The notes beneath the pieces are model-generated. The model worked only from the letters and a program-made list of their open reading frames with translations, ran no database searches and was not told the DNA's origin. From NCBI GenBank assembly GCA_021234155.1, contig JAJEKV010000013.1, forward strand, positions 5,834,775 to 5,898,774: a stretch of 64,000 nt of DNA, in the 5' to 3' direction. Shown here one piece after another: positions 1-11,849 of this stretch. The translations under genes were made by a program, and so were the position numbers. The stretch comes from Isoetes taiwanensis (lineage: Eukaryota > Streptophyta > Lycopodiopsida > Isoetales > Isoetaceae). Position 1 is the stretch's first letter. Every line of letters begins with the position of its first letter.

Positions 1-1772
1 CGCATTCTTGCTTGCCTTTGGGTCATTGCACTCTTGATTCTATATATCAGATACATAGATTCATGACAAGTATCACAGGAAGGGCCCATTCCAAATACAA
101 AGTGGGTGTATTTCTTGTATATTTTTCAAGTATTTTCTCGTATTTCCTTGTTCTCGCATAGACTCATGACATGTATCATAGGAAGCCCCTCCCCACCCCC
201 CAAAAAAAAAAAAACACCAAGTGGACCACTAGCAGAGTTGTTCCCATCTAAAAGGCAGGTGACCTGCAATGCCCAGCCAATTATCGAACAATCATGGTCA
301 GTTCGGTGTTTGCAAAATCGCTACTCGAGATTCTCGAATAGGTTGACGGGCTGGAAAGACGCAGTAAAGATGCAGGTGCGACATCCCCTATGCGTATACA
401 ATGCTCCCATCGTACAATACCAGATCATCCCTCCTGTCAACGTCCTCGCTAACATGAGGCCGTCCACCTAACATCGAATCCTTGCTAACAGACAAGAATC
501 CAATGGGGAAGAATGGATGTGTCATTCATCTCGTCTCCCTCGGGACCTACCTAGCTGTGGAAGCACATCAAACACGAGCACATAGCATCAAATAATATAC
601 ATATCCACCTCGAAGGATAGCTCACCATAACGTAACATCTGTAATAACAACATCAGTAACATCAACATAAGGGAAATCCTACCAAGGCTCAGGCTCATAG
701 GGATCGACTGATGGCTTGGGCCTCCAGAAGTCAATGCAGACAGAATTCATGGCAAATGGACTGGGCTGGCATAACAACATGGCCGTTGGGTAGTCCTCTC
801 CATCCGCCTCTCCTGTGCATACTTTGCAGATAGGCTGATAAGTCTTGGAGCATGATCGTAGCCTGCCGAGTGCATAGCCAAAGGTGCTATTACTGGGTTA
901 CATCTCCCCACTTCCCAATGAGGCAGGAGAAGATCACTCCCCTCCAGAAGATGCATGCCAGTTACAGGCAGGCTAGAGAGCCACTGCCCGTCTACGACTT
1001 CAACCCCATTGAAGGCGATGCATCACCCAAGAGGTGTCGAGCCCATACCTTGCCCACACTTAGTGGCAAACTATTAGGCCTAACCCACAGTGTTTTCCGG
1101 TAGGCTTTACACACCAGAGGGATCAACTGTAACTGGACAAGTCTTCCTTGTCCAGTCTAGCTCTGCCACCCACAGCCAGGCGGGCTCTTATGCATAGGCC
1201 GCATTAATTGGGAATTAATGAGGCTATCTAGGTATCAACTACTAAGGCTTTCAGGGTCTCTACTCCCCTTCCTAACACACAGGAGTGCACATAGAATAGA
1301 ACATCATCATCCATAGAATTGAAACATAGAATAACATCTAATCTATCTACGTAAACATCATGGTTAAGTTCCTTTGTTAGGGCTTGTGATCTCAGAATCT
1401 ATAAGGCCTCTAAGGCTAAGTTAACATGCTAATCCAACTTATTGACGGACTAGAAGTTGGCATTGCACAATAGAATAGCCATTTACCTGATTCTTGGTTT
1501 GCTCCAGCTTCTCGAAAGGTGCCCATGCTCCTGTTCGAGCTGAAAGCGACTGAATCCAGAAGGTCTGTTGTGCAAAGCCGGCTTGGCGGCATCTGGCAAT
1601 GTGGAATGGCACTAGCACTTGGCCAGAATGGCTCTTGGAAACTGGAATGCGAAAAGGGAAAAAGATTTCAGGTTTCCTTTTGGTTCCTTTTACATGACCC
1701 TTTTAGGGTTAGGGCTAAAAGATCATGTGGGGTTTTGCCATGTGGCAAAAAGGGTTATACGACATGTTTAAA
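1..1772. other. Unrecognised intergenic or degenerate repeat region
   Basis: No open frame here resembles a known family. A C-rich run followed by a poly(A) run lies at about 190-214. The stretch around 895-945 is moderately G/C-rich and could be a decayed LTR or gene leader, but I see no paired copy, primer-binding site or polypurine tract. The region ends at the AAA that precedes the CACTA element. Confidence 0.3.
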
Positions 1773-1799
1773 CACAACCACCCCAATTCTGGGTCCACA

Positions 1800-2580
1800 C
1801 CTAAAAACAACAGTAACAAAAAGACCACATGTCGTTGTTCCAAAAAATCTACATGTGGTTATGTGGAGGTGTGGTTTATTAAGGAGGCGGTGTAGTTTTT
1901 TTTTATGGAGCTATAGTTTTTTTTTTTTTTTTTTTGAAGATGTGGTCTTTTTTTGAGGTGTTGTTTTTTTAAAAGAAGTGTTGCTTATTTTTTTGAGGGG
2001 GTGTTGTTTTTAAGAAGGTGTTGTTTTTTGAGGTGTAGTTTATAACTAGGTGTAGTTTTAAGTAGTCATTTTTTATAGAAGTATAGTTTTTTAAAGTGTG
2101 GTTTATAAGGAGGTATAGTTTTTAAGTGGTTGTTTTTTAAGGAAGTATAGTTTTCTAAAGTGGTATGATTTTTTTCAATCGAGGTGTTGTTTTTTGAGGT
2201 GTCGTTTATAAGTGGGTGTAGTTTTTAAATAGCTATTTTTTAAAGAAGTAAGGTTTTTTGAAGTGTGGTTTATAAGCGGGTGTAGTTTTTAAGTGGCTGT
2301 TTTTTAATAAAGTATGGTTTTTTGAAGTGGTGTAGTTTATAACTAGGTGTAGTTTTTAAGAAGCTATTTTTAAGGAAGTATGATTTTTTTAGGTGTGGTT
2401 TATATAACTAGGTATACTTTTTAAAAGTAAGTATGGTTTTTTGAGGTGTGGTTTTTTTAAGGGTGTAGTTTTTAAGTGGTTGTTTTTTTACAGAAGTGTG
2501 GTTTTCTGAAGTGGTGTAGTTTTTACGTAGCTATTTCTTAAGGAAGTATGGTTTTTTTGAGGCTATTTCTTAAGCAAAGC
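1800..2580. repeat. Left subterminal repeat array of the CACTA element
   Basis: A T/G-rich array built from short degenerate motifs such as GTGTAGTTTTTAAGTGG, GTGTGGTTTATAA and GAAGTATGGTTTTTTG recurs with a loose period near 65 bp. The complementary motifs (AACTACA, AACCACATGT) fill the right end of the element. CACTA transposase is known to bind subterminal repeats, so this is probably the transposase-binding region. Apparent coding frames here are low-complexity artefacts. Confidence 0.7.
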
Positions 2581-2668
2581 ACCACCACCTGGAATACTGT
2601 TTGTGTGCTCAACTTTGGGAATGTATCGTATTGTTTTACATTCATGAAAAATAACTTCAACGGTTAGA

Positions 2669-4830
2669 TCCAACATGGCTCAAACATGCCACGTGGGCTC
2701 CAACATGCCAATTAGGTGCCAACATGCCAAGGTGGCTCAAGCATGCCACCTACACACCAACATGCCACCTAGGCGCAAACATGCCAAGGTGGCTCAAATA
2801 TGCCATGCGGGCTCCTATATGCCACCTATAGGCTCCAACATGCCACGTAGGCTCCAACATGCCACCTAGGCTCCAACATGACACCTAGGCTCAAACATGC
2901 CAAGGACATGCCACATGGGCTTCATGCCACCTAGGCTCCAACATGTCAAGGTGGCTCAAAGATGCCATGTGGGCTCCAACTTGCCACCTAGGCTCCAACC
3001 TGCCAAGCTGGCTCAAGCATGCCGCCTAGGCACCAACATGCCACCAAGGCTCAAACATGCCAAGGTGGCTCAAACATGCCATGCGGGCTCCAACACGCCA
3101 CCTATGCCAAGGTGGCTCAAACATGCCACCTAGGCTCCAACATGCCACCTAGGCTCAAACATGCCAAGGTGTATGCCACGCGAGCTCCAACATGCTAAGG
3201 TGGCTAAAAATGCCACGCGGGCTCCTACATGCCACCTAGGCTCCAACATTCCAAGGTGGCTCAAAGCACGCCATGTGGGCTCCAACGTACCACCTAGGCT
3301 CCAACATGCCACCTAGGCTCAAACATGCCAAGGTGGCTCAAACATGCCACGTGGGCTCCAACATGTCACCTAGGCTCCAGCATGCCAAGGTGGCTCAAAC
3401 ATGCCAAGGTGGCTCAAACATGCCAAGGTGGCCCAAACATGCCACGCGAGCTCCAACATATATGCCACATGGGCTCCATCCAACATGCCAAGGTTTCTCA
3501 AACATGCCACCTAGGATCCAACATGCCAAGGTGGCTCAAACATGCCATGCCATGTGGGCTCCAACATGCCACCTAAGGTGGCTCAAACATGCCACCTAGC
3601 CTCCAACATGTCACCTAGGCTCAAACATGCCAAGGTGGCTCAAACATCCCACGCGCTCCAACATGCCAAGGTGGCTCAAACATACCGTGGGCTCAACATA
3701 ACATCTAGGCTCAAACATGCCAAGGTGGCTCAAACATGCCACGGGGCTCTAACATGCCACATATGCTCCAACATGCCAACGTGCCTCAAACATGCCACGT
3801 AGGCTCCAACATGCCAAGGTGGCTCAAACATGCCCGGGATCCAACGTGCCACCTAGGCTCCAACCTGCCAAGGTGGCTCAAGCATGTCGCCTAGGCACCA
3901 ATATGCCACCAAAGCTCAAACGTGCCAAGGTGGCTCAAACATGCCACCTAGGCTCCAACATGCCACATAGGCTCCAACATGCCAAGGTGGCTCAAACATG
4001 CCACGGGCTTTCAACATGCCACCTAGACTCCAACATGCCACCTAGGCTCCAACATGCCACCTAGGCTCAAACATGCCAAAGTGTCTAAAACATGCCACGC
4101 GGGCTCCAACATGCCAAGGTGGCTCAAACATGTTAAGCTGGCTCCAACATGCCACCTAGGCTCCAACATGTCAAGGTAGCTCAAACATGTCAAGGTGGCT
4201 CAAAACATGCCACGTTGGCTCCCAACATGCCCCACTTAGGCTCCAACATGCCAACGTGGCTTAAACATGCCACCTAGGCTCCAACATGCCACTTAGGCTC
4301 ATACATGCCAAGGTGGCTCAAGCATGCCACGCGACCTCCTACATGCCACCAAGGCTCAAACATGCCAAGATGGCTCAAACATGATACGTGGGCTCCAACA
4401 TGCCACCTGGGCTCCAACATGTCAAGGCAGCTCAAACATGCCAAGGTGGCTCAAAACATGCCACGTTGGCTCCCAACATGCCACCTAGGCTCCAACATGC
4501 CAACATGGCTTAAACATGCCACCTAGGCTCCAACATGCCAAGGTGGCTCAAACATGTCGTGGGCTCCAACATGCCACCTAGGCTCAAATATGCCAAGGTG
4601 GCTCAAATATGCCATGTGGGCTCCAACATGCACCTAGGCTCCAACATGCCAAGGTGGCTCAAACATGCCACCTAGGCTCCGAAATGTCATGCAAGCTCCA
4701 ACGTGCCACCTAGGGTCCAACATGCCAAGGTGGTTCAAACATGCCATCTAGGCTCCAAAATGCCACCAGGCTCCCACACGCTCCAAAATGCCACCAGGCT
4801 CCAACACGCGCCACCAGGCTCCAACGAAAG
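2669..4830. repeat. Satellite of alternating 19-bp units inside the CACTA element
   Basis: About 2.1 kb is made of 19-bp units of two kinds, GGCTCCAACATGCCACCTA and GGCTCAAACATGCCAAGGT, in irregular order, roughly 110 units in total. The units differ mainly in the last bases (CCTAGG-like or AAGGTGG-like). Because 19 bp is not a multiple of three, three units (57 bp) give a 19-residue periodic translation in several frames. Those frames are by-products and not genes. Copies diverge by a few bases and the array decays at its right edge (4680-4830). Confidence 0.9.
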
Positions 4831-5172
4831 AGACACGAACGCGCGACATGGCATTATTCTGCAACTATCTCCTAGGCCAATTGATTACGAACGTGTTAGA
4901 CATGAGCTACTTTGGCGCTTCTTGGAGAATGGGTGGTCTTCTGCCCACGAAACTTGGTCCCAAGGGTAACGCTGATGTTCTGAGTCCATTGGCAGAGCCA
5001 ATTCATAGTTCTGAAGTGGGAGAGTTGCTCGTCCTTGGCCAGGGGCCTTCGGGAGAGGATCATTGGGGCGAACTGCTTCCAGAAGGTTTTAAGGTTCCAT
5101 CTTCTTGCGTCAACACCCTCCCTCTACGCGATGACATTGTGCAAGATTATAGTCGAATCTGACTAGGATATG
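4831..5172. other. Unrecognised unique stretch between two repeat arrays
   Basis: An open frame of about 124 codons covers 4788-5162 on the plus strand, but its N-terminal part is satellite translation. The remainder shows no motif I recognise. It may be part of a captured transcript that also supplies the following 307-bp repeats. Confidence 0.25.
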
Positions 5173-6101
5173 GCCTCCGAAACGTAAACCTTGTGTGTTG
5201 CTAGGTTATTGAAAGGTTTACGTTATGGAGGTCGAGTTTTGGTCGGTTGCACTTGGGACATGGTCGAGAAGCTGCAATTGAAAATACAAAGCAACAGAAA
5301 CTGACAGAATGGGGTTTGAATTTATCCTCCTCCCAGTATGGTAATTAGAAGTCAAGAGCGCCTTTTGCAGTAGCAAGATTGTTTGGGATCGTTCGGGATG
5401 GCCGACAGATCCAAAGGCTCTGCATGCATGTTTAGAAATGGTGCGCCTAGTTATCTATAAAAACAACCACGTTTCGACCTCCAAAATGTGAACCCTATGT
5501 GTTGCTAGGTTATTGTAGGGTTTATGTTATGGAGGCACTTGGGACATGGTCCAGAAGTTGCGGTTGAAGACACGAAGCAATAGGAACTGACAGAATGGGA
5601 TTTGGATTTATCCTCCTCCCAATGTGGCAATTAGAAGTCAAGAGCGCCTTTTGCAGTAGCAAGATTATTTGGGATCGTTTGGGATGGCTGCTAGATCCAA
5701 ACTCTGTTATTTCAGTTGCCATAGCTCTGTATGCATGTTCAAAAATGATGCGCCTCGTTATCTATAAAAACAACCATGTTTCAGCCTCCGAAACGTGAAC
5801 CCTATGTGTTGCTAGGTTAATGCAGGGTTTATGTTATGGAGGTCGAGTTTTGGTCGTTTGCACTTGGGACATGGTCCAGAAGTTGCAGTTGAAGACACGA
5901 AGCAATAAGAACTGACAGACTGGGATTTGGATTTATCCTCCTCCTAGTGTGGCAATTAGAAGTCAAGAGTGCCTTTTGCAGTAGCAAGATTGTTTGGGAT
6001 CGTTTGGGATGGCTGATAGATCCAAACTTTGTTATTTCAGTTGCCATAGCTCTGCATGCCCATTTAGAAAACGTGCACCCAGTTATCTATAAAAACAACC
6101 A
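5173..6101. repeat. Three tandem copies of a ~307-bp repeat with hairpin starts
   Basis: Copies begin at 5173, 5478 and 5785 and run to about 6101. Each starts with a short inverted repeat: in copy 1 CCTCCGAAACGTAAACCTT pairs with AAGGTTTACGTTATGGAGG about 20 bases later, with two mismatches. Each copy then carries a conserved stretch around GGATTTATCCTCCTCC and ends in TATCTATAAAAACAACCA. Copies 2 and 3 resemble each other more than copy 1. The short frames inside are repeated shadows without a recognisable domain. Confidence 0.85.
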
Positions 6102-7358
6102 CACGAAGGTTCATGAAGGCTGAACGGAGCTAGAAGAGCAGCTAAAATAGTTGCTGCAGTGTCGATTCATGCTATGGATATGTCAGAACGACATCTCTGC
6201 TCTATTACTTCTGGATCTTCTTGTAGAAGGGGATGATTCGTGGGGATATGGCCGCCATCCCTTGCATCTTGCCCTCTTGTAGCAGATCATGACATGAAGG
6301 GTATGCTTATTTTGGTGTTTGAAATATTGCTTGAAGAATGCTGCTCAAACTAGCATTTAGCCATGGTTTCTAGTTCATTTGTGTCCTTGAATCCTTTGTG
6401 CTATTGCTAGGGATTTGTGGTCTTTATCATGGCAAGGTTTTCAGTTCTGAATAGTCTTACCCTCTTCTAGTTTCTTGGTTGCACTCACTGCACTTGGAGG
6501 CTGCACTCACTGCAGTTGTATTCAGATTGAGCTGGTGCTGTATATCAGGGCTTTTGTGTTGTTTGTAGGGGTTTTGGTCACAAGCCATATGCACAACCGG
6601 GTGTTTGGGCTCTTGTGATTTGAGTGGATGTGGCGGATAGTGGCTTCACTGTCTGCCCTTGCGCTTTAAATGCACATGGGCTTTAGAATTTTTCAGCTGT
6701 CAAACCATTCCCCTTCCTAGCTAGGGGAAGGTCAAGTTCTATAAGCCAACATTGAATCAGTCGGATTGGTTAAGGAAAGGAATCAAACAAGGTATCCAGG
6801 ACGGGAGGCCATGGTTCTTTACTGTTGTATGGAGCATCAGGGTGCTATGCTGGAGAGTGAGCAAGGGGGGCAACTAGACCACCCCTTTGGGGCAGGCCTG
6901 TGTGAAATCTAGAGGGAAGATGGAGCATACTCTTATAGTACTGATGAAGGATGTGTGCCAGGTCAAGTTAACGCGCGGGGCTTATTGCTCTTCTCTATTT
7001 CTCTGTGGTTATAGCTCCCGATCTTAATGTGGATTCCCTCTTTGATTGACTTGAGAGAGACTAGTCTGGATTGAGCGCCTGATCTTGGTCTTTGGACACC
7101 TAAACTGAAGGGAGAAGTGAGGTGCAGCTGATGCATGGAAAGAATGAAGAGCTGCTCCTGTAATACACCTGTTGGGAAGAAGCTCGGATGTGAGTCTGCT
7201 AGAGTATCAGAGGTGGCAAAGAAGATGCAGAGCTGCTCTAGTTTTAGTACTAAGTTAGCTAGTGCCTCACTCTCACTCGTCTTTTTGGCTTATAAATAAG
7301 GTTGTATACCATATTTATTATAATAAAATATCTTGCCTTAAAAAAAAAAAAAAAAAAC
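6102..7358 (+). mobile_element. Probable retroposed sequence ending in poly(A)
   Basis: The segment ends with an AT-rich 3'-UTR-like stretch (7290-7339) and an 18-base poly(A) run at 7340-7357, the signature of a reverse-transcribed transcript or LINE/SINE 3' end. I could not find a matching target-site duplication upstream, so the left boundary is unknown and may lie before the 307-bp repeats. No coding domain is recognised. Confidence 0.4.
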
Positions 7359-9736
7359 TATATTAGGTTTCAACAAGAAACCCTATAAGATTTTCAGCAA
7401 AGTCCCACCCAAATCGGGAGTAGATAAAACCATCCTGATATTCCCCGTTGTACAAGCCCAAACACAATTAGTACGAACGTGATATTTTCTATGTTGATAT
7501 GGTTCTTTTGACATGTAGTATTTAAGGAGGCATGCATAGACTTCTATGGCAATTGTACATCAACTTATACTTTCTGTCCCCAGTTTGAACATATGTCAAT
7601 GATTTATGGTTGCTTGTTTCCTATTTCATCAGCATGATTTCTTACTTGCCATTTCATTATATCATTACCTAATAAATTGGAAATGATTGCAATGGTTATG
7701 CTTATCAGTGGACTAAAGAATCTTTAGAATGGACATGTCATAATTTTAAGCCAGAAGAAAAATATTTTAAGTTGAAGACTTCAAATTTAAGGTTCTATTA
7801 CGTCGATGTAATGGTTGATCTAAAATTTTATTAGTTCGTGATGTCAAAGTAGGCATGATAAAGTAAACTGCTTTGTTTCTTCATTATCATACATTCACTT
7901 TCATCTGATAGGATGTCATGCTTAAGAACAATTCCACCATGTTAATCTGCCTAGAGAAGCTTTTAAAGCAAGGCAAAGCCATTTCAAACATGGGCGGGAA
8001 TGAGAATTTTTTTGAATTTAGATAAAAAAAAATGGATGGAGTGGAGGGAATCAAAACATGCGGGGACAAGATAAACATTGGCAAGTGGTTGTTTCACACT
8101 AGGATGGCTCATTAGAAAAATTAAAGTACAGAAGAATGTGTATGAAAGGGAACAAATAATGCGTAAGGGGTGTTCCTCTACAATTAAACATTTAACATGA
8201 TCCTAAGGTTTAAAGTTTATAATTACGAACGGTCGAGATGAATTCCGATTAACGGTCAAGATCGTGATCCGCCTCCTAATATTCTATTGGCTAGAATTGA
8301 ATTACAGTTAATATATGTTTCCAGAAGGAAGTCTGGCGCCGTTCCTCCCCTTGCCGCCCTCCCCTTGCCGGCGGAATTCTTCAGAGAATTCGGTGCTGTT
8401 TGTAGATCCCAGAGACGTGTAGACATGAGTTTTTTTTCTTCTCGCAAGCATTGGACACTGTTTCATTAGCTGGAAGTGAAGCTAAGTACGCAGCTATGGT
8501 GGACCCTGAGTGCCGGCGACTAATGGCGAATCGCCTCAAAGCTCAAGATCCCGCTTTGATCCCCAAAGCATAGGTTGCATAGATTTACAACAAAATCCCC
8601 AATCGGCTCTGCATCTCGGCTATGACGGATCCTTCCGAATCTGCGCCCGGATCTCGCCGACTTGCTTTTGTTTTTGCCACGGTTGCCTTTGCTTTCGCGA
8701 CCTCTTCTTCTGCCCCGATCAGGGTTTTGTAGCTATTGATTTCATCTGGCGGCCCCTTTCATTACCATAAGGCATTTGCGCTTTGCCCGCAGTTCTTCTG
8801 CCAAAATGCGCATTCAAATCTATTTTTCAGGAGCCGCGAGGGCGGGTTACCCCAGTAAAAGGGATTCTTTGGATTCTTGCAGGCTTTTGACTGGCCTAAA
8901 CTGGATGTTTGAGATAATCTCCTCATAATCAGCCCGTTGCCTATTCTTCTCACTATGGTAGAGATCCTGGCAGATACTGTGTTATGCGGAGCTTTCACAA
9001 CAACCATTGCAGAATAGCGGAAGCCCTTCTCCAGCAAGCTATCGAGTTACTCTCTGGAAACATTCCACAATCTCCACTGTGAGCAGCAACACTTCAGTCT
9101 GCACTGTGAGCAGCAACGACAAACATACATTCTAGGGCTTCTCTATCATGGCGAAACTAGAAATTAGATGAGGTATAGTTTCTCTTCTTGCAGGATGTGT
9201 AAACGGCAGGCCAGCTCTTACCATTAATAGCGTTGCATTGCAGTTGTTACATATGTGGCTCCAATAGTTTGTACTAGCGCCGCATTGCAGTTGTTACATA
9301 TGTGGCTCCAATAGTTTTCTCTTTCCAATCCTTTATACCTGCCATTCAATGATTCAATGTTCTTTGATGTGTTGTGATAAATTTAAACATCAATTTGGTT
9401 TTCTCCATTGAAATTTGCAATTTAAAATAGCTATCGATCAAAGACTATAAAACAAGAGCTTTATCCAAAACTTTGTGGAGTATTCTTGGTTGTGGAGTAT
9501 TTTATCTCGATCTTGGTTGTGATAGAAAAATTCAAAAAGAATGGTAAACAAAACACCACTGGCCTGAAAACAACAATTATATCAGAGCTAAAAACAACTT
9601 TAATAAGATTCCAACAATCCTGAAAGTAATAAAACAATGCTTAAAGACCATAGTTAATTTTAGATATTATGGTAAAAAATAATACAATTTTTAAATTTTC
9701 AGCATATTGTTTTTTTTAATGCCATGTCATTTAACC
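7359..9736. other. Interior of the CACTA element without recognisable genes
   Basis: The stretch is AT-rich except for a G/C-richer part at about 8320-9050. Short frames there have no recognisable motifs. A direct duplication of about 37 bp lies at 9232-9319. I see no transposase domain. Confidence 0.4.
9232..9319. repeat. Direct duplication of a ~37-bp segment
   Basis: GCATTGCAGTTGTTACATAT and the following GTGGCTCCAATAGTTT occur at about 9232 and again at about 9281 with near identity, separated by about a dozen bases. Confidence 0.85.
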
Positions 9737-9753
9737 ATGTTGTTTATTGAAGA

Positions 9754-11077
9754 TGACAAATCAACATTACGGATGGAAGGCGGCAACCTGTGCGGCTAGG
9801 GCGGCAAGAAGAGAGAGGGCCGCCCCTCTTTCTCTTCTATTCCGGCACTGCTGCAAGACCCATAATCGAATCTCTTCTATCTGGTGCTAGCCAGGGTTTG
9901 CTTTCTTGGATACAAAACCTGTTTCTTCATCAGAGGCTGCTGATTTCTTGGTTCTTGGCTGCTTCAAGGCGGACTCCCTGGTTCTCACAAGATAAAACCA
10001 CTAACGTGGTATTTTGTTCTAATGCTTCAGATAAGCATGATGATCTTCTACAAGAATATTGGAGAATTACAAGTAAGGTTTCTGCAGTTTTTTAGCAAAG
10101 ATAGCTTTTTGTACTTCACAAATGGAATAGGCATCCGGCCCTTTTTTCGAAGATACATTTTAGTTAGCACCGAAAGCCGGGCCTAAGAAGCCGCAGGACA
10201 GCTTTTGTTGTTCCTTCTTTGTTTGTGGATGAGCACACCGAAAAGCACGTGACGCTTTTATAAGGTGGAACAAAAGTTGTAGAACCTCGCCGAGAGAAGG
10301 GCTTTCGGGTTCTTGAGAGATTTAGCAGCTTTTCTATTATTTCAAGGTTTTGTTTTCGATGGTTATTCCTTCCTTTTGCTCTCCTGTTTCCTTGCTAGCG
10401 GGAAGAGACAACTCATCTGGTAAAGTATGGTTAAGAGACAGGTATAATGAATTTTTGTGTTGATGGCCAGTTCATTTGGAGGCTTCTTGTAGTGCATGAG
10501 AATGATTTATCAGAACACATGAGCAGATAATCCCCATAATGCAGCATTTCTATTACTAGGGTCCACTTCTCTGTTGGAGGGGCAGCCAGTCGTGTAACCC
10601 CACAATGTGACATTATGCACAGCTAGGGATTTAAAATGTTCTAACTAGAGCATTTTCAGGTACTGAAAGGCCCATTGATGTTCAAGTACTAATAAGCTTG
10701 AACATATTAAATACTTAAGTGCTGATGCTTAAGTAAAACTCAAGTACTAATATGCTTGAGTGGCTGTTGTTTTGGACAACATGCCTTCTGTCATCATTAA
10801 GGATTGCATACAGGTTACTTCAAAAGCAGGTTCTCAAGACAAAGATCACATACTTGTTTATTTTTCCTACGTCATCATGTGTTGTTACATGTTACGGGAG
10901 TAATCTGGTATGTAAATTTTTTATTTGTCTCATTAGGAGACTGAATAAGCACGCCAGGGGGAGATGAAGAAGTTGAGGTGTGAGCTCCTGTAGTAATCTC
11001 CTTCTGTCTTGTTGCATGTACTTTTATTACAAAAATTAAAAAGTGGCACTTCCTTTTCTTCAAAAAAAAAAAAAAAA
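9754..11077 (+). mobile_element. Poly(A) retroposon with 17-bp target-site duplication
   Basis: The 17-bp sequence ATGTTGTTTATTGAAGA is present at 9737-9753 and again at 11078-11094. The segment between them ends in a run of A (11062-11077). This is the hallmark of insertion by L1-type target-primed reverse transcription. The inserted 1.3 kb starts with a G/C-rich leader-like stretch (about 9775-9860). It contains a 101-codon frame at 9790-10095 that I cannot assign. It may be a retrocopied host transcript or a non-autonomous LINE derivative. It split the right subterminal region of the CACTA element and is therefore younger than it. Confidence 0.8.
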
Positions 11078-11094
11078 ATGTTGTTTATTGAAGA

Positions 11095-11650
11095 AAACAA
11101 CACTTAAAAATATTTATTTGACATGTTGTTTATTGAAAATTCTATAAAACCACATGTGCATTTTATGTAAAATAATACTAAAAGACAACACCTATTTTTG
11201 AAAAAATACATTGCTTCTCAAAACCACGTATCATTTTTTGAAGGACCAACACTTGAAAACAACATAATTAAAAGAAAAATCAGAAAACTACGCATAGTTT
11301 TTAGCAAAGTCGGACAAAATCCTATACATGGTTTTTTAGTGTTGCTTTTTGGCAAAACAATAGTTAAAAACAACATGTGGAACTTTTAAGTTTTATTACG
11401 AACCACATGTCTAATTTTGAAGAAAGCAACGCTTGAAAACTACAGTTACTTTTAAAACAACCTGTAGAAATATACGTTAATTTCTACGTGTAGATAATTT
11501 TGACAAAACTCTATGCGTAGACTTTTGGCAACAAAAACTACATGTATTAAATTTTTGCTAAAAACTACACGATATTTCTAGCAAATCCGGACAAAAAAAA
11601 ACACGTAGTTTTTTGGTGTTGTTTTTTTGCAAAAAAGACACTGAAAAACA
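11095..11650. repeat. Right subterminal repeat array of the CACTA element
   Basis: Short motifs of the type AACCACATGT, AACTACATGT, AAAACAACATGTGG and ACTACACG recur every 30-60 bp in A-rich sequence. They are the reverse complement of the motif class filling the left end, as expected for inverted subterminal repeats. Confidence 0.65.
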
Positions 11651-11849
11651 ACATGTGGACCCAGTTTTGGGGTGGTAGTGAAAGATATGTGCAACGTAAG
11701 AAGTTGCCCCCTAGGGTGCAACATTTATGATTTCCAAGTACATGTCGTCAAGGTATAATATACGTATTCCTTTTGTACGTGGCAGTATAATATACGTATT
11801 CGTACCATATATTATGCTGGAATATCACACATGCGAGATTCAGGCCCCG

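Larger units (their letters stand above)
1773..11680. mobile_element. CACTA-type (EnSpm-like) DNA transposon, non-autonomous, 9.9 kb
   Basis: The left end reads CACAACCACCCC and the right end, on the opposite strand, reads CACTACCACCCC. About 27 bp of each end match with a few differences, sharing CTGGGTCCACA. Both ends are flanked by AAA (1770-1772 and 11681-11683), the 3-bp target duplication expected of CACTA elements. Dense short subterminal repeats face each other in inverted orientation, as known for the superfamily. No TNPA/TNPD-like transposase frame is visible inside, so the element would depend on a partner. The interior holds a 19-bp satellite, 307-bp tandem repeats, two poly(A) tracts and a retroposon with its own target duplication. 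The left end begins CACAA rather than CACTA, a likely decay mutation. Seen: ends and duplication. Inferred: superfamily. Confidence 0.8.

Noticed and set aside
106-471. 121-codon open frame at the window start
   Set aside because: It runs through a poly-C/poly-A tract, giving proline and lysine runs, and has no recognisable motif.
2675-4526. Several long repetitive open frames with Cys/His/Met-rich periodic peptides
   Set aside because: They are translations of the 19-bp satellite in different frames; the 19-residue period equals three units, and frames break whenever a unit has an indel.
2669-4830. CRISPR-like appearance of regularly repeated short units
   Set aside because: There are no unique spacers between units; it is a plain tandem satellite in a eukaryotic genome.
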